DNA of 64,000 nt, taken from NCBI RefSeq assembly GCF_025147485.1, contig NZ_CP102263.1, positions 4,477,501-4,541,500 on the forward strand, given 5' to 3'. Source of the stretch: Bacteroides uniformis (GTDB lineage: Bacteria > Bacteroidota > Bacteroidia > Bacteroidales > Bacteroidaceae). This document shows, one piece after another, positions 47,159 through 54,496 of this stretch (its first letter is position 1; each line of letters starts with the position of its first letter). The translations under genes and the position numbers were made by a program. The notes under the pieces were generated by a model, which was not told the origin of the DNA, made no database searches, and saw nothing but the letters and a program-made list of their open reading frames with translations.

Positions 47159-48229
47159 TCAGTCCGTCAGCCGGTGCAGCACAATCATCACCACCTCTGC
47201 GGGAGCAAACATGCGGATGGCTTTCTGCGAAGTGCCGATGCCGTTGGTGACAATCATCGGGATGTTCTTTGAGTTGTACTTCAGCCCGGAGAGGAACCGC
47301 TGCCCGTAGTGCGAGGGGACTATCGGTGCATAAAGCCCGAACAGCGTCACCTGCCCGCCATGCGTGTGTCCGGCCAGGATGAGATCGGAGTTTGTCACCG
47401 GGACGTCCTCGGCATAGTCTGGCGTATGCGTCAGCAGGATTACGAAATCGTCGGGCGAAAGGCCGAGTGTGGGCGATGTGCCGTTCTTGCCCAAGTCGAA
47501 AGGATTGCGCCCGCCCGCCACAAGAATCCGCTCACCGCCACGCCGCAGGGTGTCCACCTTATGCTCCAGCAGATGCATGCCATAATGCCTCATTTCGCGC
47601 ACGATGTCGTCATAGCAAGCCTCGTAGTCATTGTTGCCAAGCACGGCATAGGTGCCCAACGGCGTCTTCACTTGCGCCAGGGCAGCCATGACGGGCGGCA
47701 CGTACTGGCAGCCTTCGTGAAAGTCACCGCCAATCAGCAGCACGTCGGCCTTCTGGTCTATGAGCAGGCGGACCAGGTCCTTCAATCCCTCCTCCTTCAG
47801 CAGGCTTTTGTAGTGCAGGTCGGAGACAAAGGCGATGCGGAAGCCCTCGAAGGCGGCAGGCACGTCGCGATGCGTGAAGTCGTACGTCTTAATGCGGCTG
47901 ACGCCCTTATAGGCCGAGCCTACGTGGGTGGTTTTCGATGTGATTCTTGTACCTCGCTGCACAATTACCTTTTGTACCGGTGCCGTTTTCTTTATCTGCT
48001 GTTTCTTTACCTCGCCCTTCGCCGGCTGGCGGCGGACATTACGCAAATCAGACTGGTCAAAGGTGAACATCGGCGAAAGGCGGGCAGGCAACCCGATAGT
48101 ATCGCCAAGCTGCGTGCTGTCTGCCTGCATGACTGGCTGCGGCAACGACACGGTAATCATCCGCTTGGAACGGCAGGAAGACAAGAGCAGCAGAGAAAGA
48201 ATGGATATGTAGACTAACTTCTTCATCAT
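47159..48229 (-). CDS. Calcineurin-like metallophosphoesterase lipoprotein
   Basis: A 356-residue protein from the ATG at 48229 (the next codon is also ATG), with a lipoprotein signal ending SSC. A low-complexity linker (about 25-105) leads to a metallophosphoesterase domain with SDLHYKS, GGDFHEG, GNNDYE, LTHTPDY and GHTHGGQ, the complete two-metal site. It resembles YkuE/YpbG-type enzymes that act at the envelope; the substrate is not known. It converges on the preceding gene with a one-base gap and has its own -7 box. Confidence 0.88.
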   Translation of the reverse strand: MMKKLVYISILSLLLLSSCRSKRMITVSLPQPVMQADSTQLGDTIGLPARLSPMFTFDQSDLRNVRRQPAKGEVKKQQIKKTAPVQKVIVQRGTRITSKTTHVGSAYKGVSRIKTYDFTHRDVPAAFEGFRIAFVSDLHYKSLLKEEGLKDLVRLLIDQKADVLLIGGDFHEGCQYVPPVMAALAQVKTPLGTYAVLGNNDYEACYDDIVREMRHYGMHLLEHKVDTLRRGGERILVAGGRNPFDLGKNGTSPTLGLSPDDFVILLTHTPDYAEDVPVTNSDLILAGHTHGGQVTLFGLYAPIVPSHYGQRFLSGLKYNSKNIPMIVTNGIGTSQKAIRMFAPAEVVMIVLHRLTD

Positions 48230-48238
48230 AAGTGGGTA

Positions 48239-48265
48239 CAAATATAGGGATTTTCAGTATTTTTG
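48239..48265. promoter_or_regulatory. Divergent promoters of the phosphoesterase and menA
   Basis: TATATTTG on the minus strand (48239-48246) serves the phosphoesterase; TATTTTTG on the plus strand (48258-48265) serves menA, 31 bases before its start. The two -7 boxes are only 11 bases apart. Confidence 0.6.
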
Positions 48266-48296
48266 CTGGCAGATGCCGAACTAAATTGGAACTACG

Positions 48297-49208
48297 ATGA
48301 ACGAGATTAAACAGAATTCACCCTACGCATGGTTTCTCGCCGCCCGCCCCAAGACGTTGACGGGAGCCATCATCCCGGTATTGCTGGGCAGTGCCCTTGC
48401 CTTCAGCGACGGACAGTTCAAGACCGCACCCGCCCTGCTGTGCGCCCTCTTTGCCTGCGGCATGCAGATTGCCGCCAACTTTATCAACGACCTCTTCGAC
48501 TTCCAGAAAGGGACCGACCGTCGGGAAGACCGGCTGGGGCCGCAGCGCGCCTGCGCCGAAGGTTGGATTACGCCGGCAGCCATGAAAACCGGCATCGGCA
48601 TCGCACTGACACTGTCGTGCCTGGCAGGGCTGGCAGTGCTGTTCACCGTCTGGGGGCAGCTGCCCCACGGAGGCTGGGAACTGGTGGTGCTGGGCGTGGT
48701 GTGCATACTGTTTGCTTTCCTCTATACCACGCTGCTCTCCTATCGGGGCTGGGGCGACGTACTGGTGCTGGTGTTCTTCGGCTTCGTGCCCGTATGCGGC
48801 ACCTACTACGTGCAGGCCTATACGCTGAATATGGATGTGGTGGTGCTGTCGCTCGTCAGTGGCCTCGCCATAGACACCTTGCTGATGGTGAACAACTATC
48901 GCGACCGCGAGCAGGATGCCGTGAGCGGCAAGTGTACGCTGGTGGTACGCTACGGCAAGAAGTTCGGTGAGAATATGTATCTGGCACTGGGCATCGCCGC
49001 CGTGCTGCTCTGCTTCTGGTTTGTCTACACGGGCAAGCTGACTCCGCTGGAATTTATCTGGGCTCCCTGCGTCTATCTCTATATGCACGCACTGACGTGG
49101 CGCAAAATGATACAGATAGGTAGCGGTAAAAAGCTGAACAGCATACTGGGCGAGACGTCGCGCAATATGCTGTTCTTAGGATTACTGTTAGCGGTGGCGC
49201 TGAATTGA
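48297..49208 (+). CDS. menA: 1,4-Dihydroxy-2-naphthoate polyprenyltransferase
   Basis: Attaches the prenyl tail in menaquinone synthesis; an integral membrane enzyme. The 303-residue protein has about eight membrane helices and the two aspartate-rich motifs of the UbiA family, NDLFDFQKGTDR (near residue 64) and NNYRDREQD (near 201). The first half of the gene is clearly richer in G+C than its neighbours. Its TGA stop abuts a repeat cassette shared with rfbB. Confidence 0.95.
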   Translation: MNEIKQNSPYAWFLAARPKTLTGAIIPVLLGSALAFSDGQFKTAPALLCALFACGMQIAANFINDLFDFQKGTDRREDRLGPQRACAEGWITPAAMKTGIGIALTLSCLAGLAVLFTVWGQLPHGGWELVVLGVVCILFAFLYTTLLSYRGWGDVLVLVFFGFVPVCGTYYVQAYTLNMDVVVLSLVSGLAIDTLLMVNNYRDREQDAVSGKCTLVVRYGKKFGENMYLALGIAAVLLCFWFVYTGKLTPLEFIWAPCVYLYMHALTWRKMIQIGSGKKLNSILGETSRNMLFLGLLLAVALN

Positions 49209-49266
49209 GAGGTTAGAGGTTAAGGATTAGCGGTTAGACCCTAATCCCTAAACCTTAACCTCTACC
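49209..49266. repeat. Seven-base-period repeat cassette between menA and rfbB (site 4)
   Basis: Left arm GAGGTTA, GAGGTTA, AGGATTA, GCGGTTA (49209-49236); right arm CCCTAAT, CCCTAAA, CCTTAAC, CTCTACC (49239-49266). Forward stops at 49214, 49221 and 49228 cover all three frames. The right arm encodes the last codons and the stop of rfbB on the minus strand. Confidence 0.85.
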
Positions 49267-50397
49267 TCCATACATCTGTTCGTAATACTTCTGATAATCA
49301 CCGCTGGTCACTTCTTCCACCCACGGCTGGTTGTTCAGGTACCATTCAATGGTCTTGACGATGCCGACCTCGAACTTCGTCTCCGGATACCAGCCCAGGG
49401 CATTGGTAATCTTTGTGGGGTCGATGGCATAACGCTGGTCGTGACCTAGGCGGTCTTTGACGAAGGTGATAAGGTCTTCGTTTATCCAGCTGATGTCAAT
49501 CGTGCCGTCGGCGGCTTTTACTTGTTTCTTCAGCACTGCACGGTAACGGGGTTCTTCCTCCATCAAGCGGCGGACGGTGGCAATAGTCAGCTTCACGATT
49601 TCAAGATTGGTCTTTTCGTTGTGACCGCCTACGTTGTAGACTTCGCCTTCCACACCCTCGCGGACAACCAGGTCGATAGCTTTGCAGTGGTCTTCCACGT
49701 AGAGCCAGTCACGCACGTTACTGCCGTCGCCATAGACGGGGAGGTTCTTGCCTTCGAGAATATTCTTGATGATAAGCGGAATCAGCTTTTCGGGGAAGTG
49801 ATAAGGACCGTAGTTGTTGGAACAGCGGGTGATAGTGACGGGCATCTTATAGGTATCGTGATAGGCCATCACTACCATATCGGCACTCGTCTTGCTGGCG
49901 CTGTAAGGGCTGTGCGGGCAGAGCGGGGTTTGCTCTGTGAAGTAGCCTTCGGCACCAAGTGAGCCGTAAACTTCGTCGGTAGACACTTGATGGTAACGAA
50001 CGCCTTTGCGCCAAGTGGGATAACCGGACTCGTCCTTACCCGTGACCCAGGCACGGCGGGCGGCATCGAGCAGGTTTTGTGTACCCAGGATGTTAGTCAT
50101 CAGGAAAAGCTGGGGATTCTCTATGCTACGGTCTACGTGGCTCTCGGCAGCAAAATTCACTACGTAATCGAATTTATACTTGGCAAACAGTTCGTCGGCA
50201 AGCACGCGGTCGCAGATGTCACCTTTTACAAAAAAGCAACGTTCATCGTCAATGTCATTGGCAATGGTGCCCAGATTGCCTGCGTAGGTCAAGGCATCCA
50301 GTATCACCACTTTAATATCATTATGTTTTGCCAGGATGTATTTAATATAGTTGGCGCCGATAAAACCGGCGGCACCGGTTACGAGATAAGTCTTCAT
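49255..50397 (-). CDS. rfbB: dTDP-glucose 4,6-dehydratase
   Basis: Second step of dTDP-rhamnose synthesis for surface polysaccharides. The 380-residue protein has the NAD motif TGAAGFIGANYIKY, the catalytic YSASKTSAD (near residue 165) and NYGPYHFPEKLIP (near 196). Its last residues (YGGRG) are coded by the 7-base repeat that follows menA, so the C-terminal tail is set by the repeat. It lies 87 bp after rfbA in the same direction; rfbC and rfbD are not in the window. Confidence 0.96.
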   Translation of the reverse strand: MKTYLVTGAAGFIGANYIKYILAKHNDIKVVILDALTYAGNLGTIANDIDDERCFFVKGDICDRVLADELFAKYKFDYVVNFAAESHVDRSIENPQLFLMTNILGTQNLLDAARRAWVTGKDESGYPTWRKGVRYHQVSTDEVYGSLGAEGYFTEQTPLCPHSPYSASKTSADMVVMAYHDTYKMPVTITRCSNNYGPYHFPEKLIPLIIKNILEGKNLPVYGDGSNVRDWLYVEDHCKAIDLVVREGVEGEVYNVGGHNEKTNLEIVKLTIATVRRLMEEEPRYRAVLKKQVKAADGTIDISWINEDLITFVKDRLGHDQRYAIDPTKITNALGWYPETKFEVGIVKTIEWYLNNQPWVEEVTSGDYQKYYEQMYGGRG

Positions 50398-50400
50398 GAG

Positions 50401-50428
50401 AATTAAAAATTATAAATTAAAAATTAAA
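50401..50428. repeat. Seven-base-period array between rfbA and rfbB
   Basis: Four in-register heptamers AATTAAA or AATTATA immediately upstream of rfbB. No opposed arm. Confidence 0.65.
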
Positions 50429-50484
50429 GTCAGCGGGCCTTTATAGGAGAACTATTCTCCTTCTCTTTTTGGGGAACAAAGAGT

Positions 50485-51357
50485 TCATCGCTTCGATTCA
50501 GCCAGTTCCATCAGGTATTTGCCATATTCGGTCTTGCCAAGCTGTTCACCCAAGCGATACAGCTGGTCTACATCTATCCAGCCCTTGCGCCAGGCAATCT
50601 CTTCGATACAGCTCACGCGGAAGCCTTGACGGTTCTGGATGGTGGCGACAAAATTGCTGGCTTCCAGCAGGCTGTCGCAATTGCCGGTGTCGAGCCAGGC
50701 AAAGCCACGGCCGAAGAGCTCCACTTTCAGTGTGCCCTCGTCCAGATAGAGACGGTTGAGGTCGGTAATTTCGTATTCGCCGCGAGCAGAGGGCTTCAAG
50801 GAGGCGGCTTTCTCTGTCACGGTGGAGTCGTAGAAGTACAGTCCGGGGACGGCATAGTTGCTTTTAGGATTGGCAGGCTTTTCTTCCAGCGAGACGGCTT
50901 TGCCGTTGGCATCAAACTCCACTACACCGTAGGCACGGGGGTCCTTGACGTAATAACCAAAGATGCAGGCACCCTTGTCTATGGAAGCGGCACGCTTCAG
51001 CATGGCGGAGAAGCCTTGACCGTAGAACATGTTGTCGCCCAGAATAAGGCAGCCCGGTCCGCCGTCCAAGAACTCTGCACCCAGCACAAAGGCTTGTGCC
51101 AGTCCGTTGGGATTCTCTTGTATCTTATAGGAAAAGGACATACCGAGTTCTTCGCCGGTTCCCAGCAGCTCGCGGAACATGGGTAAGTCACGTGGAGTAG
51201 AGATAATAAGCACTTCGCGAATTCCCGCCAACATCAGTGTAGAGAGCGGGTAGTATATCATCGGCTTGTCGTAGACGGGCATTATCTGCTTGGAGATAGC
51301 CTTGGACAACGGATAGAGACGAGTGGCACTGCCACCTGCAAGAATAATTCCTTTCAT
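50485..51357 (-). CDS. rfbA: Glucose-1-phosphate thymidylyltransferase
   Basis: First step of dTDP-rhamnose synthesis: dTTP and glucose 1-phosphate to dTDP-glucose. The 290-residue protein starts [16 protein letters not shown] with the nucleotide-binding GGSATRL, then [24 protein letters not shown] (near residue 108) and EEKPANPKS (near 157). All motifs are canonical. A -7 box TATCTTTG lies on the minus strand at 51446-51453, giving a leader of about 85 bases; beyond it is a 22-base tandem array. Confidence 0.96.
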   Translation of the reverse strand: MKGIILAGGSATRLYPLSKAISKQIMPVYDKPMIYYPLSTLMLAGIREVLIISTPRDLPMFRELLGTGEELGMSFSYKIQENPNGLAQAFVLGAEFLDGGPGCLILGDNMFYGQGFSAMLKRAASIDKGACIFGYYVKDPRAYGVVEFDANGKAVSLEEKPANPKSNYAVPGLYFYDSTVTEKAASLKPSARGEYEITDLNRLYLDEGTLKVELFGRGFAWLDTGNCDSLLEASNFVATIQNRQGFRVSCIEEIAWRKGWIDVDQLYRLGEQLGKTEYGKYLMELAESKR

Positions 51358-51445
51358 ATTTCAGTTCTTTTTCGGTGATACTTCAAAATGGAGAATAAAA
51401 TAAGAAGGAGGACGATGCCCCACGGCTCTACTTGCTATTCGGGTA

Positions 51446-51453
51446 CAAAGATA
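51446..51453 (-). promoter_or_regulatory. -7 box of rfbA-rfbB
   Basis: TATCTTTG on the minus strand, 88 bases before rfbA. No TTTG at the -33 position. Confidence 0.55.
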
Positions 51454-51500
51454 ATGGAAAAATTCGATTAAGTGAAGGCTTGGTTTCATCTTTTTACTTC

Positions 51501-51676
51501 ATTGCTTTGCTTACTCCGGTACATTGTTTTGCTTACTTCAGTGCGTAACGGCCGTCACCCCTTGATGAAACGGTCTTCACCTCAGCGTGTAACGACCTTT
51601 ACCAAATAGTGTAACGGCCTTTACCCAATAGCGTAACGACCTTTACATTAGCATGTAACGGCTTTTACACTATAGC
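51501..51676. repeat. Tandem array of eight 22-base units (array T3)
   Basis: Units start every 22 bases from 51501 to 51655. Units three to eight have the dyad GTAA-n6-TTAC or close to it, best seen in GTAACGGCCTTTAC; the first two are diverged but keep the GCTTACT half. It lies upstream of the rfbA -7 box and just after the end of the phosphodiesterase gene. The 364-base gap holds no gene. Confidence 0.85.
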
Positions 51677-51721
51677 GCAAGCAATCGGTAAATACAATCC
51701 ATTGAAAATAAACAAACTACA

Positions 51722-52216
51722 TCATCGGTCAGCAAGTTCTATCACCTCCAAATCTTTAAACGTTCCCCCATCAACCGCAAAGCGTACCATCGTACGCACC
51801 TTATGGAAACCTTGAATGCCCGCAGCGCCCGGATTGATGTGGAGTACATCCAACGTCTTGTCATACTTCACCTTCAGTATATGCGAGTGCCCGCTGATGA
51901 ACAGCTTTGGGGGACGCACCAGAATGCTGCCCTTGATGGAAGGGTCGTAGTTGCCGGGATAACCGCCGATATGCTTCATCAGCACCTCCGCCCCATCCAC
52001 CGTGAAACGGAGAATCTGCGGATAGAGCTGCCGTATCTCCTGCCCGTCAATATTGCCATACACGGCACGGAAGGGACGGAAAGCCGCCAGCTTCTGTGCC
52101 ACTTCCAGCGAACCGATGTCACCGGCATGCCATATTTCGTCACAGCCCTCAAAATATTGCAGGTACTTTTCATCCCAGTAGCCATGCGTATCCGATAATA
52201 AACCAACTTTTGTCAT
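51722..52216 (-). CDS. YfcE/MJ0936-type phosphodiesterase
   Basis: A 164-residue single-domain metallophosphoesterase with SDTHGYW, AGDIGS, GNIDGQ, HIGGYPG and GHSHILK, the full two-metal set. The group hydrolyses small phosphodiesters in vitro; the natural substrate is unknown. Cytoplasmic, no signal. A -7 box TACCTTTG lies on the minus strand at 52237-52244, divergent from ppk1. Confidence 0.9.
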   Translation of the reverse strand: MTKVGLLSDTHGYWDEKYLQYFEGCDEIWHAGDIGSLEVAQKLAAFRPFRAVYGNIDGQEIRQLYPQILRFTVDGAEVLMKHIGGYPGNYDPSIKGSILVRPPKLFISGHSHILKVKYDKTLDVLHINPGAAGIQGFHKVRTMVRFAVDGGTFKDLEVIELADR

Positions 52217-52222
52217 CTTTCC

Positions 52223-52254
52223 TTTGTTTATTAAGACAAAGGTAATTATATTTG
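52223..52254 (+). promoter_or_regulatory. Promoter of ppk1
   Basis: TTTG (52223-52226), 20 bases, TATATTTG (52247-52254): a full consensus promoter 53 bases before ppk1. The divergent phosphodiesterase -7 box lies inside its spacer. Word repeats of about 8 bases fill 52264-52307. Confidence 0.75.
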
Positions 52255-52307
52255 GGAAGAATACAATGTGGTAATGTGCTAATATGCCACATTAACACCT
52301 TAACACC

Positions 52308-54374
52308 ATGGACAACAGATATTTCAAACGTGACATCAGCTGGCTTTCCTTCAACTACCGCGTACTGCTGGAAGCGGAAGACGAGACATTGCCGCTATAC
52401 GAACGCATCAACTTTATTTCTATATACTCTTCCAATCTGGAAGAATTCTACAAGATACGCGTAGCCGACCATAAGGCCATAGCCACCGGAGCCTCGCAAA
52501 GCGATGAAGAGACTATGCAGTCTGCCGCCGAACTGGTAGATGAAATCAACCAAGAAGTCAACCGCCAACTGGAGGAACGTATCCGCATCTACGAACAGAA
52601 GATACTGCCCGCCCTGCGGAAACATCACATCATATTTTATCAAAGCCGCAACGTAGAACCGTTTCACCGCGACTTTGTGCGCAGCTTCTTCCGCGAAGAG
52701 ATATTCCCTTATCTGGCCCCGGTGCCCGTAAGCAAGGACAAGGTGATTTCATTCCTGCGCGACAACCGTCTCTATCTGGCCGTACGGCTTCATCTGAAAG
52801 GAGCTCCCGCCAGTTCTCCAAACCGTATCCAGTATTTCGTGATGAAACTGCCGTACAGCAAAGTGCCGCGCTTCATCCAGCTGCCCAAGGTGGGGAAAGA
52901 CTATTATCTAATGTTCATTGAAGACATCATCAAGGCCAATCTGGATACCATCTTCCCCGGTTATGAAGTGGACAGCAGTTATTGCATCAAGATTTCACGC
53001 GATGCGGATATTCTGATAGACGATGCCGCCAATACCTCCGAAATCATCGAGCAGGTGAAGAAGAAGGTAAAGAAACGCAAGATAGGCGCCGTGTGCCGTT
53101 TTGTATACGACCGCGCCATGCCCCAGGACTTCCTCGACTTTCTGGTAGATGCCTACCGCATAGACCGCCGGGAGCTGGTGCCGGGAGACAAGCACCTCAA
53201 CATGGAGGATTTGCGGCATCTGCCTAATCCCAACCAAAGCGTACGTCCCATCAAGAAACCCCAGCCCATGAAGCTGACCTGCCTGGACGAACGCGAATCC
53301 ATCTTCCGCTATGTGGAGAAGAAGGACCTGCTGCTGCATTATCCCTACCACTCCTTCGACCACTTCATCCATTTTCTATATGAAGCCGTCCACGAACCCA
53401 CCGTGCGCGAAATCATGGTGACCCAGTATCGCGTGGCAGAGAACTCCACCGTCATCAACACCCTGATAGCCGCCGCACAGAACGGAAAGAAAGTCACCGT
53501 CTTTGTGGAACTGAAAGCCCGCTTCGACGAAGAAAACAACCTCGCCACCGCCGAGATGATGAAAGCCGCCGGCATCAACATCATTTTCAGCATACCAGGA
53601 CTAAAGGTACATGCCAAAGTAGCCCTCGTGCTACGCCGCGATAAGGAAGGGCGCAAACTGACAAGCTACGCCTACATCAGCACCGGCAACTTCAACGAAA
53701 AGACCGCCACCCTCTATGCGGACAGCGGACTATTCACCTGCAACCCGGTGATTGTAAACGACCTGCACAACTTGTTCCGTACTCTGCAGGGAAAGGAAAA
53801 TCCAGTGTTCCACCGCCTGCTTGTGGCCCGCTTCAACCTGATTCCTGAACTGAACCGCCTCATCAATCACGAAATAGAACTGGCTCGGCAAGGCAAGCAA
53901 GGACGGATTATCCTAAAAATGAATGCCCTGCAAGACCCTGCCATGATAGACCGCCTCTACGAAGCCTCGCAAGCCGGTGTAGAGATAGACCTCATTGTCC
54001 GCGGCATCTGCTGCCTCATCCCCGGGCAGGAGTACAGCCACAACATCCGCGTGACACGCATCGTGGATACCTTTCTGGAACATGCCCGTGTGTGGTACTT
54101 CGGCAACGGCGGCGCACCCAAGCTCTTCCTCGGCTCGCCGGACTGGATGCGGCGTAACTTGTACCGCCGTATCGAAGCCGTCACCCCCATTCTGGACCCG
54201 GACTTGAAGCAAGAGCTCATCGATATGCTATCCATACAACTGTCGGACAAACGGAAAGCCTGCTTTGTGGACGACCGGTTGCGAAACCGCTGGAAGTCGT
54301 CGCGACCGCAAAAGGAGAAGGTACGGTCGCAATATAGCTTTTACGAATACTTGAAACAAGGGATTAAGGATTAG
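52308..54374 (+). CDS. ppk1: Polyphosphate kinase
   Basis: Makes polyphosphate from ATP, reversibly. The 688-residue protein has the N-terminal domain FKRDISWLSFNYRVL, the head domain, and two phospholipase-D-like catalytic domains with the active-site histidine in VHAKVALVLRR (near residue 429) and YISTGNFNEKTA (near 459). Length is normal. Its last residues and TAG stop lie within a 7-base repeat array. A phosphate transporter follows on the same strand. Confidence 0.96.
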   Translation: MDNRYFKRDISWLSFNYRVLLEAEDETLPLYERINFISIYSSNLEEFYKIRVADHKAIATGASQSDEETMQSAAELVDEINQEVNRQLEERIRIYEQKILPALRKHHIIFYQSRNVEPFHRDFVRSFFREEIFPYLAPVPVSKDKVISFLRDNRLYLAVRLHLKGAPASSPNRIQYFVMKLPYSKVPRFIQLPKVGKDYYLMFIEDIIKANLDTIFPGYEVDSSYCIKISRDADILIDDAANTSEIIEQVKKKVKKRKIGAVCRFVYDRAMPQDFLDFLVDAYRIDRRELVPGDKHLNMEDLRHLPNPNQSVRPIKKPQPMKLTCLDERESIFRYVEKKDLLLHYPYHSFDHFIHFLYEAVHEPTVREIMVTQYRVAENSTVINTLIAAAQNGKKVTVFVELKARFDEENNLATAEMMKAAGINIIFSIPGLKVHAKVALVLRRDKEGRKLTSYAYISTGNFNEKTATLYADSGLFTCNPVIVNDLHNLFRTLQGKENPVFHRLLVARFNLIPELNRLINHEIELARQGKQGRIILKMNALQDPAMIDRLYEASQAGVEIDLIVRGICCLIPGQEYSHNIRVTRIVDTFLEHARVWYFGNGGAPKLFLGSPDWMRRNLYRRIEAVTPILDPDLKQELIDMLSIQLSDKRKACFVDDRLRNRWKSSRPQKEKVRSQYSFYEYLKQGIKD

Positions 54375-54416
54375 CGATTAACGATAATTATCAATCGTCA
54401 ATTATCAATCGTCAAT
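54361..54416. repeat. Seven-base-period repeat array after ppk1 (site 5)
   Basis: Eight heptamers in one register: GGATTAA, GGATTAG, CGATTAA, CGATAAT, then TATCAAT and CGTCAAT twice each. The first two code the end of ppk1. Stops at 54365, 54372 and 54379 cover all three frames. Confidence 0.85.
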
Positions 54417-54421
54417 CGCTT

Positions 54422-54454
54422 TGTAACATTTCTGTAACATGTATGACATTTCCC
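54422..54454 (+). promoter_or_regulatory. Candidate Pho box: 11-base direct repeats
   Basis: TGTAACATTTC, TGTAACATGTA and TGACATTTCCC follow each other at 54422, 54433 and 54444. TGTAAC-type half-sites 11 bases apart are how PhoB/PhoP-family regulators bind. The site lies 43 bases before the phosphate carrier gene; a weak -7 box (TTCCTTTG, 54471-54478) follows. Confidence 0.5.
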
Positions 54455-54496
54455 TGCAACACCAAACTCTTTCCTTTGCAGCCGGAAATAAAATAC

